A stretch of 64,000 nucleotides of DNA from Pseudomonas parafulva NBRC 16636 = DSM 17004 (GTDB lineage: Bacteria > Pseudomonadota > Gammaproteobacteria > Pseudomonadales > Pseudomonadaceae), in NCBI RefSeq assembly GCF_000730645.1, contig NZ_BBIU01000002.1, positions 1-64,000 on the forward strand, in the 5' to 3' direction. The notes below the pieces were generated by a model. It saw nothing but the letters and a program-made list of their open reading frames with translations, ran no database searches and was not told the DNA's origin. The first letter of the stretch is position 1; each line of letters opens with the position of its first letter. Both the position numbers and the translations under genes were made by a program. Positions 54,054 to 63,292 of the stretch are shown in pieces.

Positions 54054-55439
54054 GTGACTGCTATTCACGACCAGGCGATGCACTATATCTACCAGCAAGT
54101 GCTGGAACGTTTGTTGAACCATATGTCGCAAGCCCAGCGCGCGGCCTTGCAGTTGTTGATACAGCGGTTGTTGGTGGCTGCGGGGGGCGCCGAATATATC
54201 GGCACCTTTCGTTTGTTGGTACTGCACGGCAGTGACCGGCGCAGTATCCGGTTGCTGGCCATGCTCCGCGCTGCGCAATTGAGCATCGCCCTGCGCGGGC
54301 CGGTGACGTTCCAGTTGCGGGTGCTGGTGGTCAGCTTGCCGGCGGCGGGCGAACCGTTGAGGTCTTGTCATGAGCGAAACTTCAGTGCGCTGTTCTTGCA
54401 GGATGACCCACGGGTACAGCTGCAGATGATGGAGGGGCGAGGGGTGGTGCCGTTCAGCAGCGTCGGCGTGTCACAGCCACCGGCCTCAACCGTTGCCAAG
54501 GATGCCATGCTGGTGTTTGGGCATTTGATCGACGCCAGGCCAGAGGCCTTGCTGGGTAGCCGCCTTCACCTGGAGGTGGCGATGGCAGTGGGTGCTGCCC
54601 TGCAGTCACAGGCCAGTGCGGATGTACTGGTCACCGCGATTGCTGCACGCCAGCGGCGGCGGTTTCTGGCCTGGGCGCGGCGTAGCCTGCTGCTGGCGGG
54701 GGAGCGAGGGGTTCATGAAACGCACCATTGCCTGGGGGCACTGACCCAGGCGCTCATCCGCCTGGGTAACGCCGCGCAGGCCCCTACGGCGGCCCACGCG
54801 GTACCTGAGCCCCAAGCCACCACCGAAGCAGCATCGGTGCGGGTGATGCCCATGGACGATTTTCTGGAGCAGTTACTGGAGGGCCAGAAGCTTGACGTGA
54901 TGCTCGGCTCCATCGATGAGACTGCCAGGGATGCCTGGCCCTTCGGGGCATTTGTCGACCCTGTGGCGTTGGCACAGTTGCACGAGTTGCGCGCCCGCAG
55001 CCAGGAACCGCAGCCCGGTCGCCCGGCGTTGCGCCTGGCGTGCCCGGCAGCGGAGGGCAAACGGCGAGACTCGCAAAGCCTGCAGGTGGGCAAGGCCTAC
55101 GGTATCGACCATGGCCAACTGACGTGCCTGTGCTTCAATCCCTTCGCCAGGCAAGGCAAGAACCTCGAGCGTTTTTTGCAGTGTCGCCATACCGACATGC
55201 TGGTGGCGCTGCCCTACCTGCACAGGGCCCTGCAGGGTAAACCCTGCCCAGAGGCGGTGAAGGCCTGGCTGGTGAACATCAGCGGCTTGCAACTGGGGCA
55301 ACTGAAGTGGATATACGAAGGGCGGCTGCCGCTTTCAGCCTGGCGCGTACTCAGTAACCTGGCCCGCCGTGATATCCACCTGAGGCTGTTGCCCCGGCGC
55401 CTGCCAAACCGACCGCGCAGCCCGGCGGAGATCACTTGA
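54054..55439 (+). CDS. Hypothetical 461-aa protein coupled to MocR-like regulator
   Basis: A protein I cannot assign to a family. It starts from GTG with GAGG 8 bases upstream. The N-terminal half is a mixed region with helical leucine-rich segments (HYIYQQVLERLLNHMSQAQRAALQLLIQRLLVAAGG) and hydrophobic strands (GPVTFQLRVLVVSLPAAG). The middle is Ala/Gln-rich and helical; the C-terminus is basic (LARRDIHLRLLPRRLPNRPRSP). No signal peptide or true membrane segment is seen. Its stop overlaps the next start by one base (TGATG), so it is co-translated with a degenerate MocR regulator and perhaps with the FAN1 and helicase genes beyond. Confidence 0.75.
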   Translation: MTAIHDQAMHYIYQQVLERLLNHMSQAQRAALQLLIQRLLVAAGGAEYIGTFRLLVLHGSDRRSIRLLAMLRAAQLSIALRGPVTFQLRVLVVSLPAAGEPLRSCHERNFSALFLQDDPRVQLQMMEGRGVVPFSSVGVSQPPASTVAKDAMLVFGHLIDARPEALLGSRLHLEVAMAVGAALQSQASADVLVTAIAARQRRRFLAWARRSLLLAGERGVHETHHCLGALTQALIRLGNAAQAPTAAHAVPEPQATTEAASVRVMPMDDFLEQLLEGQKLDVMLGSIDETARDAWPFGAFVDPVALAQLHELRARSQEPQPGRPALRLACPAAEGKRRDSQSLQVGKAYGIDHGQLTCLCFNPFARQGKNLERFLQCRHTDMLVALPYLHRALQGKPCPEAVKAWLVNISGLQLGQLKWIYEGRLPLSAWRVLSNLARRDIHLRLLPRRLPNRPRSPAEIT

Positions 55440-56767
55440 TGCACGGCGACATGCCCCGGGAGTTCGCCTACCGCAAGGTGCGCAGGTACCTGGAAGCATT
55501 GATCGGCCAGGCCTTGGCCGCGGGTACCTGTCGGTTGCCCTCATTACGTACCCTGTCGAGCAGGTTGCAGGTATCGCTGGCAACCGTGCAGCATGCCTAC
55601 AACCTGCTCGAAGAAGAGGGCCGCGTGCAGTGCCTGCCACGGTCGGGCTACTTCGTGCACAGTGGCCCCAGCCAATTGCCAGCGACCATGCCTGGCCATC
55701 CACCCTTGCCGCTTCGGCCGGTATTGCAGGGCAGCTTGTTGAACCATGAGCGGCGGCTGGCCCGGCAGAAAGCGAGCACCTCGGGCCCATGGGCCGACCC
55801 TGCCAGTGCCCGCCTTCGCCTGGTGCTGGCCGAGCGCTACACACGCTCGTGCAGCCGCTACTGGCGCGCGGGTGACGTGCAGTTGGCGCCGGACGTGACG
55901 GCACTGCTGGATACATTGCTCAAGGCGCTGGCCCTGGAGGGTGCCACGGTACTGGTGCAGTCCCCGTGTTGCAGGCAGGTATTGCGGGCCCTGACCAACG
56001 CCGGTTTACGCGTACTCGAAGTGCCCGTGGATGGCCGTGGCAGCCCGAACCTGCGCGCACTGGCCGGCCTGCTCGACAGCGAGCCTGTGGGCATGGTGGT
56101 CATGCCTTCCTGCCTGGGCATGCCCCAGGGCCGGTTGGTAGCTGCCGCCTGCCAGCAACAGATCGGTCACCTGCTGTCACAGCACCCGTTGTGGGTGTTG
56201 GAAAACGATCTGGACAGCGACCTGTGCCACGCCGGGCCGCCGATGACCCGGTTGCGTGACTGGGTAGAGCCGCGCTGGCTGCTGGTGTTGGGGGGATTCG
56301 AGGCCGCGTTGGGGCCCGAGGTGCCCTACGCGTATGTCTTGGGCCCTGCCGAGGTACTGGAACAGACCTTCATCGAGCGTGCCTACCGGCTGGCGCCGCT
56401 GCGGCTGCTGGCACTCGCCTGCATGCTCGGCAAAGGTGAGGTCGACGCCCAGTGGCTTCAGGTGCGCACGGGCCTGCTGCGGCGTGCGCAAACCCTGTCG
56501 CGTATGCTGGAACTGCAGTTCGGCCCAAGTGCCGCTGTGCACCCACCCCAGGGTGGCCTGCTGCTCTGGGTACGCCTGCGCCGGGCACCGCAGTGGGGCC
56601 GCGTGATGGCTGCCGTGGCAGGGTCTGAGCTGTATGCAATGCCTGGGGCGGAGTTCAGCCTGCAAGGCCGCTATCGGCATTATCTGGCGCTGGGGTGGCT
56701 GGGCGACGACCCGGTGGAACTACAGGCGGCTGTAGAGCGTTTGGCGAGGGCCGCAGACAGTCGCTAG
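55439..56767 (+). CDS. MocR-like GntR/aminotransferase-fold regulator lacking the PLP lysine
   Basis: A 442-aa protein with an N-terminal GntR winged helix (about 8-75: AYRKVRRYLEALIGQALAAGTCRLPSLRTLSSRLQVSLATVQHAYNLLEEEGRV) and an aminotransferase-fold C-terminal domain, the MocR arrangement. The PLP Schiff-base lysine, in the GSFSKxLxPG motif, is missing: the aligned segment is GGFEAALGPE with A289 at that site. The partner DDYD-type motif is ENDLDSD, so its PLP-contacting Tyr is also gone (L258). It should bind DNA but not form a PLP aldimine. It is co-translated with the unknown upstream gene. Confidence 0.85.
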   Translation: MHGDMPREFAYRKVRRYLEALIGQALAAGTCRLPSLRTLSSRLQVSLATVQHAYNLLEEEGRVQCLPRSGYFVHSGPSQLPATMPGHPPLPLRPVLQGSLLNHERRLARQKASTSGPWADPASARLRLVLAERYTRSCSRYWRAGDVQLAPDVTALLDTLLKALALEGATVLVQSPCCRQVLRALTNAGLRVLEVPVDGRGSPNLRALAGLLDSEPVGMVVMPSCLGMPQGRLVAAACQQQIGHLLSQHPLWVLENDLDSDLCHAGPPMTRLRDWVEPRWLLVLGGFEAALGPEVPYAYVLGPAEVLEQTFIERAYRLAPLRLLALACMLGKGEVDAQWLQVRTGLLRRAQTLSRMLELQFGPSAAVHPPQGGLLLWVRLRRAPQWGRVMAAVAGSELYAMPGAEFSLQGRYRHYLALGWLGDDPVELQAAVERLARAADSR

Positions 56768-56857
56768 CGTGTATGGCCCGACCCGCGGCACTTGCCAGGC
56801 TGGCAGGTCTGTATGTATAAACAGTGTCCCTGAGAGCCGCCGCCTGCCCTGATTTCC

Positions 56858-58507
56858 GTGATTGCCCATTCCGTCGACGACCCTTTCTACTACCTGCACA
56901 ACTTCCGCCAGGTGCTGGCGTGGGTGGGGCAGCGCTACGAAGACCTCCTCGATGAGCAAGAGAAGGCTTTCATCGCTGCCTTCACTCAGCTTGAGGCGCC
57001 TGCCCAGGCGCTGCTGGTGCGCATGGTGATGCGCAAGGGCGAGCTGTTTCGCGGTGATCGCCTTGAGTATGACGAAATAGGCGATACCTGCCAGGCCCTG
57101 CAACCGCTGCAGGCGCTAGGCTGGGTACGCGAACCCGAGCGGCTTGAACTTGAGCAATTGTTCGCCCTGTTGCGCAAGGACGAACTGGCCGACTGCTTCG
57201 CTGACCGGTTGAGCCGGCCGCGGGCGGCCAAGTATGAATGGCTGAGCCACCTGCAAGAAATGGCCTTGGCACCGCGGTCATTGGCCGAATGGTTCCCTGC
57301 CACCGGCGTGCGCATTTATGAGTGGTGCCTGCAACCGGTATGCGACCGGATCCGACTGCTGTTTTTCGGCAACCTCTACCAGGACTGGTCCGACTTCGTG
57401 CTGGCCGACCTCGGGGTGATGCGCTACGAACACGTGCCGTTCAGTGCCGACTCTCGTGCCCTGCAGCAGCGCACTGATCTGGACTTGGCCATGGCACTGC
57501 ATCGATGCGCCGAGCGGCTGGACCAGGGCGACGACACCCTGTCGATACTGGCAACGCTGCAGGGGCTGCGCAGTGAAAACCCATGGTTGGCACGGCGGCA
57601 GGCGCGGCTGTTGTTTGCGCTCGGCCAGCAGTGTGAACGGCAGGGTGAGTGGGACCAGGCCATGGCGGTGTACACCCAGTGCAGTCATGCCCAGGCACGC
57701 ATCCGCCAGGTGCGCGTGCTGGAACGCACCCAGTGTTGGGCCCAGGCGCACGCGTTGGCGCTGCAACTGGCAGCAGCGCCAGCCAATGCCCTGGAGGTGC
57801 AGGCGCTGGAGCGCATGCTGCCGCGGCTGGCGCGCAAGCTTGGCGGCCCACCGCAGCGCCGCCAGCGGGCGGCGCCGCTGGAGCTGATTGAGCTGGAACT
57901 GCCCCGGGCCCATGCAGCACTGGGTGTTGAAGAGGCCGTACGCCAGCACTTGGCGCAGGCGGGCGGGCAGGTGCATTACGTAGAGAACACGCTGTTCAAC
58001 AGCCTGTTCGGCCTGTTGTGCTGGGAGGCCATTTTTGCGCCGGTGCCGGGCGCGTTCTTTCACCCGTTCCAGGCGGCGCCCCAGGACCTGCATGACAGTG
58101 ACTTCCAGCACCGTCGCAGTGCGGATTTCGCCCGCTGCCTGGGCCGCCTCGAAGACGGCAGCCACCAGCAGGCGATTCTCGATTGCTATGCGGCCAAGCG
58201 GGGGTTGCAGTCACCGTTCGTGTTTTGGGGCATGCTCAGCGAAGCGCTGCTGCAGCAAGCCTTGGCGTGCCTGCCCGGCGAGCACCTCAAGCAATGCTTT
58301 TTGCGCTTGTTGCAGGACATACGCAACAACCGTACCGGCATGCCGGACCTTATCCAGTTCTGGCCAGAGCAGGGCCGCTACCGCATGGTCGAGGTGAAAG
58401 GGCCGGGTGACCGCCTGCAAGACAACCAGTTGCGCTGGCTGGAGTTCTGCCGCGCCCATGGTCTACCGGTGGCGGTGTGTCACGTGCGCTGGAGCGATGC
58501 GGCGTGA
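56858..58507 (+). CDS. fan1: FAN1-type VRR-NUC structure-specific nuclease
   Basis: A 549-aa bacterial FAN1 homologue, GTG start at 56858. The C-terminal VRR-NUC core carries D497, E512 and K514 in GMPDLIQFW and YRMVEVKGPGDRL, followed by QDNQLRWL, the metal-dependent nuclease triad. The middle is helical repeat sequence with a TPR-like feel, and the N-terminus resembles the SAP-like/FAN1 DNA-binding part. In P. aeruginosa FAN1 cuts 5' flaps and unhooks interstrand crosslinks. Its stop overlaps the helicase start (GTGA), so the two are a repair operon. Confidence 0.88.
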   Translation: MIAHSVDDPFYYLHNFRQVLAWVGQRYEDLLDEQEKAFIAAFTQLEAPAQALLVRMVMRKGELFRGDRLEYDEIGDTCQALQPLQALGWVREPERLELEQLFALLRKDELADCFADRLSRPRAAKYEWLSHLQEMALAPRSLAEWFPATGVRIYEWCLQPVCDRIRLLFFGNLYQDWSDFVLADLGVMRYEHVPFSADSRALQQRTDLDLAMALHRCAERLDQGDDTLSILATLQGLRSENPWLARRQARLLFALGQQCERQGEWDQAMAVYTQCSHAQARIRQVRVLERTQCWAQAHALALQLAAAPANALEVQALERMLPRLARKLGGPPQRRQRAAPLELIELELPRAHAALGVEEAVRQHLAQAGGQVHYVENTLFNSLFGLLCWEAIFAPVPGAFFHPFQAAPQDLHDSDFQHRRSADFARCLGRLEDGSHQQAILDCYAAKRGLQSPFVFWGMLSEALLQQALACLPGEHLKQCFLRLLQDIRNNRTGMPDLIQFWPEQGRYRMVEVKGPGDRLQDNQLRWLEFCRAHGLPVAVCHVRWSDAA

Positions 58508-60765
58508 GCTACAGCGTGGCGGTGCGTGCCTTGTGCGAGTTCAGTGCCAAGGTGGGCGACCTGGACCTGCGCTTCACGCCTTCGCCCACCGCACAGGAAG
58601 GCATCGAAGGCCATCGCCGGGTGGTCGCACGCCGGGCGGCTGGTTACGAATCGGAAATCCCCCTGGAAGGTGAATACCAGGCCCTGCGAGTGCGCGGCCG
58701 CGCCGACGGCTATGACCCTGCCTGCAATCGCCTCGAAGAAATCAAGACCCACCGCGGTGACCTGGCGCGCCAGCCCGCTAACCATCGCCAGCTGCACTGG
58801 GCCCAGGCCAAGGTCTATGCGTGGCTGATGTGCCAAGCCCGGCAGCTGCCTGCGATCGAGGTGGCGCTGGTGTACCTGGATGTGGACAACGATGGCCAGA
58901 CACTGATCAGCGAGCACCACACAGCGGGCGACCTGCAGGTCTTTTTCGAGGCCCAGTGCCAGCGGTTTCTGGCGTGGGCACATTACCAGCAACAGCGCTT
59001 GGCCGAGCGTGACCACGGGCTGCAGGCGCTGACCTTTCCCTACCCGCAGTTCCGCCAGGGCCAGCGGCAGTTGTCCGAAACCCTGTACAAAGCCGTGAGC
59101 ACCGGGCGCTGCCTGATGGCGCAGGCGAGTACGGGGATTGGCAAGACCTTGGGCACGCTGTTCCCGCTGCTGAAGGCAATGGTGCCGCAACAGTTGGACA
59201 AGGTGTTTTTCCTGACCGCCAAAACCCCAGGGCGGGCGCTGGCGCTGGACGCTATCGGCCAGATCACTGCCAGCGCCCCTCAGCCCGCCCTGCGCACACT
59301 TGAGCTGATCGCCCGTGACAAGGCGTGTGAACACCTCGACAAGGCTTGCCATGGTGAGTCCTGCCCCCTGGCTGCGGGGTTCTACGACCGGCTGCCTGCC
59401 GCACGGCAAGCGGCGGCCGGCTTGCCCCTGCTTGATCGTGCCCGGCTGCGGGAAGTGGCCCTGGCCCACCAGGTGTGCCCCTATTACCTGGGGCAAGAGA
59501 TGGCACGCTGGGTCGATGTGCTGATTGCCGATTACAACTACTACTTCGACGCGCATGCGCTGTTGTTCGGGTTGAGCCAGACCAACCAGTGGCGGGTAGC
59601 CGTGCTGGTGGATGAGGCGCATAACCTGGTGGAGCGCGGCCGCAGCATGTACAGCGCCAGCCTGGACCAAAGCCAGCTGCTCGCGTTGCGCCAGGCCAAG
59701 CCGCCAGGCCTCGGCAGTGCACTGGACCGCGTGAACCGGCAGTGGAATGCGCTGTACAAGGAACAGCGTGCGCCCTATGAAGCCAGCGAGCACCTGCCAG
59801 AGGGGCTTCTACGTGCGCTGCAGCAGTGCGTGGGGTTGATTCAGGAACAGATGAACCAGGCACCTGTGCACATTGACCCGGCGCTGCTGCAGTTCTTTTT
59901 TCAGGCCCTGCAATTCACCCGCGTGGCAGAACTGTTCGATGAACACTTTCTGTTCGACATCACCGTGCGCCAGGGCCCGCGCAAGCGGCGCCTGGCAACC
60001 CTGTGCCTGCGCAACGTCAACCCTGCGCGGCTGCTGGGCCCACGCATGCGCGCGGCACGCAGCGTGACCCTGTTCTCCGCCACCCTGAGCCCGCAACGCT
60101 TCTACCGTGACCTGCTGGGCATGCCTGCCGACACCGCCTGGCTGGAGGTGGCCGCGCCGTTTCGTGCCGAGCAGCTGCAGGTACGCATCGCCAGCCAGGT
60201 ATCCACCCGCTATCAGCAGCGTCACGCTTCGCTGGCCCCCATCGTCGAGTTGATTGCACAGCAGTACCAGGCCCAGCCGGGGAACTACCTGGCGTTTTTC
60301 AGCAGCTTCGAATACCTGCAACAAGTGGTCGGGTTGTTGACACAGCAGCACCCGCAACTGCCCGTGTGGGCCCAGGCGCCTGGCATGGACGAGGCTGCGC
60401 GTCAGGGTTTTCTCGATCGCTTCGTTGCCGATGGCCGGGGTGTGGGGTTTGCGGTACTGGGTGGGGCATTCGGTGAGGGGGTGGACCTGCCAGGCACCCG
60501 GTTGATCGGGGCGTTCATCGCCACATTGGGCCTGCCACAGGTCAACCCGGTCAATGAGCAGTTCAAACAGCGCTTGGGCCAGCAGTTTGGTGCAGGGTTC
60601 GATTATGCGTACCTGTACCCGGGGGTGCGCAAGGTTATCCAGGCGGCGGGCAGGGTGATACGCGGGGACCAGGACCAAGGCGTGCTGGTACTGGTTGACG
60701 AGCGCTTCACCGAGCCCCGGGTCCAGCAGATGTTCCCCGGTTGGTGGCCGCCTGCAACCCGCTAA
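58504..60765 (+). CDS. PD-(D/E)XK nuclease fused to XPD/DinG-like Fe-S helicase
   Basis: A 753-aa superfamily-2 helicase. The start is the GTG at 58504, overlapping the FAN1 stop. Residues about 60-95 hold a RecB-like nuclease motif: D68 in RGRADGYD and E79-I-K81 in EEIKTHRGD. Then come the Walker A box (QASTGIGKTLG), four cysteines of an Fe-S cluster (KACEHLDKACHGESCPL and VCPYYL), the DEAH box (VLVDEAHN) and C-terminal helicase motifs (FSATLS, VIQAAGRVIRGDQDQG). With FAN1 it probably repairs crosslinks or flaps: the helicase opens DNA and both nucleases cut it. Confidence 0.86.
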   Translation: MSYSVAVRALCEFSAKVGDLDLRFTPSPTAQEGIEGHRRVVARRAAGYESEIPLEGEYQALRVRGRADGYDPACNRLEEIKTHRGDLARQPANHRQLHWAQAKVYAWLMCQARQLPAIEVALVYLDVDNDGQTLISEHHTAGDLQVFFEAQCQRFLAWAHYQQQRLAERDHGLQALTFPYPQFRQGQRQLSETLYKAVSTGRCLMAQASTGIGKTLGTLFPLLKAMVPQQLDKVFFLTAKTPGRALALDAIGQITASAPQPALRTLELIARDKACEHLDKACHGESCPLAAGFYDRLPAARQAAAGLPLLDRARLREVALAHQVCPYYLGQEMARWVDVLIADYNYYFDAHALLFGLSQTNQWRVAVLVDEAHNLVERGRSMYSASLDQSQLLALRQAKPPGLGSALDRVNRQWNALYKEQRAPYEASEHLPEGLLRALQQCVGLIQEQMNQAPVHIDPALLQFFFQALQFTRVAELFDEHFLFDITVRQGPRKRRLATLCLRNVNPARLLGPRMRAARSVTLFSATLSPQRFYRDLLGMPADTAWLEVAAPFRAEQLQVRIASQVSTRYQQRHASLAPIVELIAQQYQAQPGNYLAFFSSFEYLQQVVGLLTQQHPQLPVWAQAPGMDEAARQGFLDRFVADGRGVGFAVLGGAFGEGVDLPGTRLIGAFIATLGLPQVNPVNEQFKQRLGQQFGAGFDYAYLYPGVRKVIQAAGRVIRGDQDQGVLVLVDERFTEPRVQQMFPGWWPPATR

Positions 60766-61943
60766 CCCGGCAGGCCATCCGCCCGGGGTTGCAGCAGTAT
60801 CGGCAGGTAGTGCCTCACGAACAACAGCAGTGCCATGCACCAGCACAAGGCAGACAGGCTGAAAGCCAGAGGGGTGAGAAGGGGTAATATCACCCGCGCC
60901 AGCGCCGCCAGGTGCAGCAGTGCGAACCCAACGGCCACGCTGGCCGGCACGCTCAACGGGCGGCCTGTGTGCCCCAGGCTCACCCGCGCCATCATTGCCA
61001 GCATCAGGCCGCTCATCGCGCCCACGGTCAATGCGTGGGTTACAAGGCTAGGGCTGACGTTCACTCCAGCGTGCCATAACGCCATGCCCAGGGTGGCCAC
61101 GGCAAGCCAGGCATAGGCCAGGTGCAGCGACCACAGCAGCGGTATGCCCCAAAGCCTGCGGTCATGCCACAGCAGCAGGCGGGCAGCGTGCAAGGCGAAC
61201 AGGCCACCAAACAGCACGGCCAGGCCCCACTGGGGCGCCTGGCCGAAGCCTGCTGCCATGGCCAGTGCCGCCGTGACACTGAGCACCAGGCAGCTGCGGT
61301 CCAGCCAGGGGCGTGGTGTGCTTGCCGTCATGATGCCCAGCCCGCGTTGGGTGAAGAACGGAATCACCCGGCCACCCAATACAGTCATCATTGCAGCCAC
61401 CAGCCACAACCCGGCCAACACGCCTTGCCGCTGCAACGGCTCGTCCTGGCGCAGGAAGCCTGCGAGGGTGAGCCATTGGCAGCCCGTAAAAACCAACACC
61501 AACACCACAATCGGGTAGTTGTTGCGCAACCGCCGCTGCACGATTGGCCTGGCCAGCGCCAACGTCACCAAAGGCAGAAAACCACCCTCGATCACCACAA
61601 GCCACTCAACAGGCAGCGGCAGAAACCAGGCCGCGCGCCCCAGCAGCCATATCAAGAACAGTGCCTGAAGGCTTCTCCCATGCAGGCCGGGTAATCCGCT
61701 CCAGTTCTGCACCGCCGTTAGCAGAAAGCCGCCGACGATGGCTGCGGTAAAACCGTATAGCATTTCGTGACGGTGCCAGGCCAGCATGCCTCCGCTGGGC
61801 ACGGGTGCGGACACGCCGGCCAATGTGCCTGCCCATACCATCACAGCGATCAGCGCAAACACAGTGCCGGCCAGGAAGAACGGGCGGAACGCGAGGTTCC
61901 ACAGCGGTCGGCAACGGCGGTACTCCATCAAGTGTACGAGCAT
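60762..61943 (-). CDS. NnrS family membrane protein
   Basis: A 393-aa protein with about twelve membrane segments and the NnrS family start (RPLWNLAFRPFFLAGTVFALIAVMVWAG, WHRHEMLYGFTAAIVGGFLLTAVQNWSG). NnrS proteins bind heme and copper and mitigate nitric oxide or nitrosative stress. It converges with the helicase gene, the two ends overlapping by 4 bases. No NO reductase genes are nearby. Confidence 0.83.
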   Translation of the reverse strand: MLVHLMEYRRCRPLWNLAFRPFFLAGTVFALIAVMVWAGTLAGVSAPVPSGGMLAWHRHEMLYGFTAAIVGGFLLTAVQNWSGLPGLHGRSLQALFLIWLLGRAAWFLPLPVEWLVVIEGGFLPLVTLALARPIVQRRLRNNYPIVVLVLVFTGCQWLTLAGFLRQDEPLQRQGVLAGLWLVAAMMTVLGGRVIPFFTQRGLGIMTASTPRPWLDRSCLVLSVTAALAMAAGFGQAPQWGLAVLFGGLFALHAARLLLWHDRRLWGIPLLWSLHLAYAWLAVATLGMALWHAGVNVSPSLVTHALTVGAMSGLMLAMMARVSLGHTGRPLSVPASVAVGFALLHLAALARVILPLLTPLAFSLSALCWCMALLLFVRHYLPILLQPRADGLPG

Positions 61944-62148
61944 GGTGATGCCTTAGATCTACCAGGGTGATTCAGGTAACATCAGGATCTGTGCCAATGC
62001 TGCAGCCCTTGAATATCAAGGTGATGGCACTGCTCAAGGTCGTAATGACCCTACCAGCCGCGAGTCCTAATGACTGGCATCATGTCGCTTTGACTCGTTT
62101 CGTTTCAAGATTGCCCTGGCCACTTGCCGCTGCCACAGGATCCACGTT

Positions 62149-63063
62149 TTGCCCGATCTTCCGAACAACCCGTTGCTGCAGTACATGGCCCGGCTGGCGC
62201 CGTCCAGCCAGCAGACCATGCGCTACGTTCTTCAGGACACAGCCGACCGGCTTGGCTTCGTCGACTGCAACCTTGCCGACGTCCCCTGGCACAAGCTGGA
62301 GCCTGGCCACGTGATTGGGCTGGTGTCGGCCCTGCGCGAAGACGGCTATGCCCCCAACAGCTCATCGCTGTATGTGAATGCCATTCGTGGGGTGATGAAC
62401 GAAGCCTGGCGCCAGGGGCTGATCGAGCATGAACACTTGCAGCGCATGCGCGAGGTGAAGCCTGCCACAGGCACCCGGTTGCCGCCTGGGCGCAACCTGC
62501 GGCGCAGCCTCATTCGCGAGCTGATGGATGCCTGCGCCGCCGACCCCCGCCCGCAAGGGGTGCGGGATGCGGCAATCATTGCCCTGCTGTATGGCACCGG
62601 CATGCGCAAGTCCGAGTCGGTGGACATCAACCTGGACCAGGTGGATTTCCAGGAGCGCAGCCTGCAAGTGGTGGGCAAGGGCAACCACCAGCTGATCAAG
62701 TACGCACCGCCTTGGGCCTTCGAAAAGCTGCAGGCCTGGTTGAGCCTTCGCCGCGAGGCGTTACCTGCCGGCGCAGAAGACGACCCGTTTCTGTTCAACC
62801 GCATCCGCCGTGGCAACCACATCACCCGCGCACGCATCACCAAACATGCGATTTACTACATCGCCCGCCAGCGGGGTGCACAGGTGGGGGTGAAAATCAT
62901 GCCCCATGATTTTCGCCGGGCCTTCATCACCCGCGTCATCGAAGAGCATGACCTGTCGATCGCCCAGAAGCTCGCCCACCATGCCAATATCCAGACCACC
63001 GCCATTTATGACCGGCGTGACGACAACGAGCGGCGTCGTGCGGTAGACCGTTTCGACTATTAA
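62149..63063 (+). CDS. Orphan tyrosine recombinase/integrase
   Basis: A 304-aa site-specific recombinase with an N-terminal core-binding domain and a catalytic domain containing the full set R153 (GTGMRKSE), H253 and R256 (MPHDFRRAF), H277/H278 (LAHHANIQTT) and the nucleophile Y287 (AIYDRR). The start is a TTG at 62149 with AGGA upstream; an ATG at 62185 is possible. It is not flanked by recognisable element ends or phage genes, and it sits between an NnrS gene and ureD, so it may be a domesticated recombinase rather than a live mobile element. Confidence 0.85.
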   Translation: MPDLPNNPLLQYMARLAPSSQQTMRYVLQDTADRLGFVDCNLADVPWHKLEPGHVIGLVSALREDGYAPNSSSLYVNAIRGVMNEAWRQGLIEHEHLQRMREVKPATGTRLPPGRNLRRSLIRELMDACAADPRPQGVRDAAIIALLYGTGMRKSESVDINLDQVDFQERSLQVVGKGNHQLIKYAPPWAFEKLQAWLSLRREALPAGAEDDPFLFNRIRRGNHITRARITKHAIYYIARQRGAQVGVKIMPHDFRRAFITRVIEEHDLSIAQKLAHHANIQTTAIYDRRDDNERRRAVDRFDY

Positions 63064-63292
63064 CCCGCCAGGCACTGAAACAGCGCCGCCAGCCGCCCTT
63101 GGATAGTGCGCCGTGCCCGACACCGGCGCAGGCCTGCCACAGGTTTAATCTGAGTTCACCTGCGGAGTTGGCCCGCAACCTGCTATATCCAGCCTGAGAA
63201 TTTGATCGAGTGGTCAGGCCGGGCGCATACCGATATGCGCCAGCCTGGCCCTCGCAACGGCCATCAAGGCCACGGATTTCAGGGGCCGCAGG

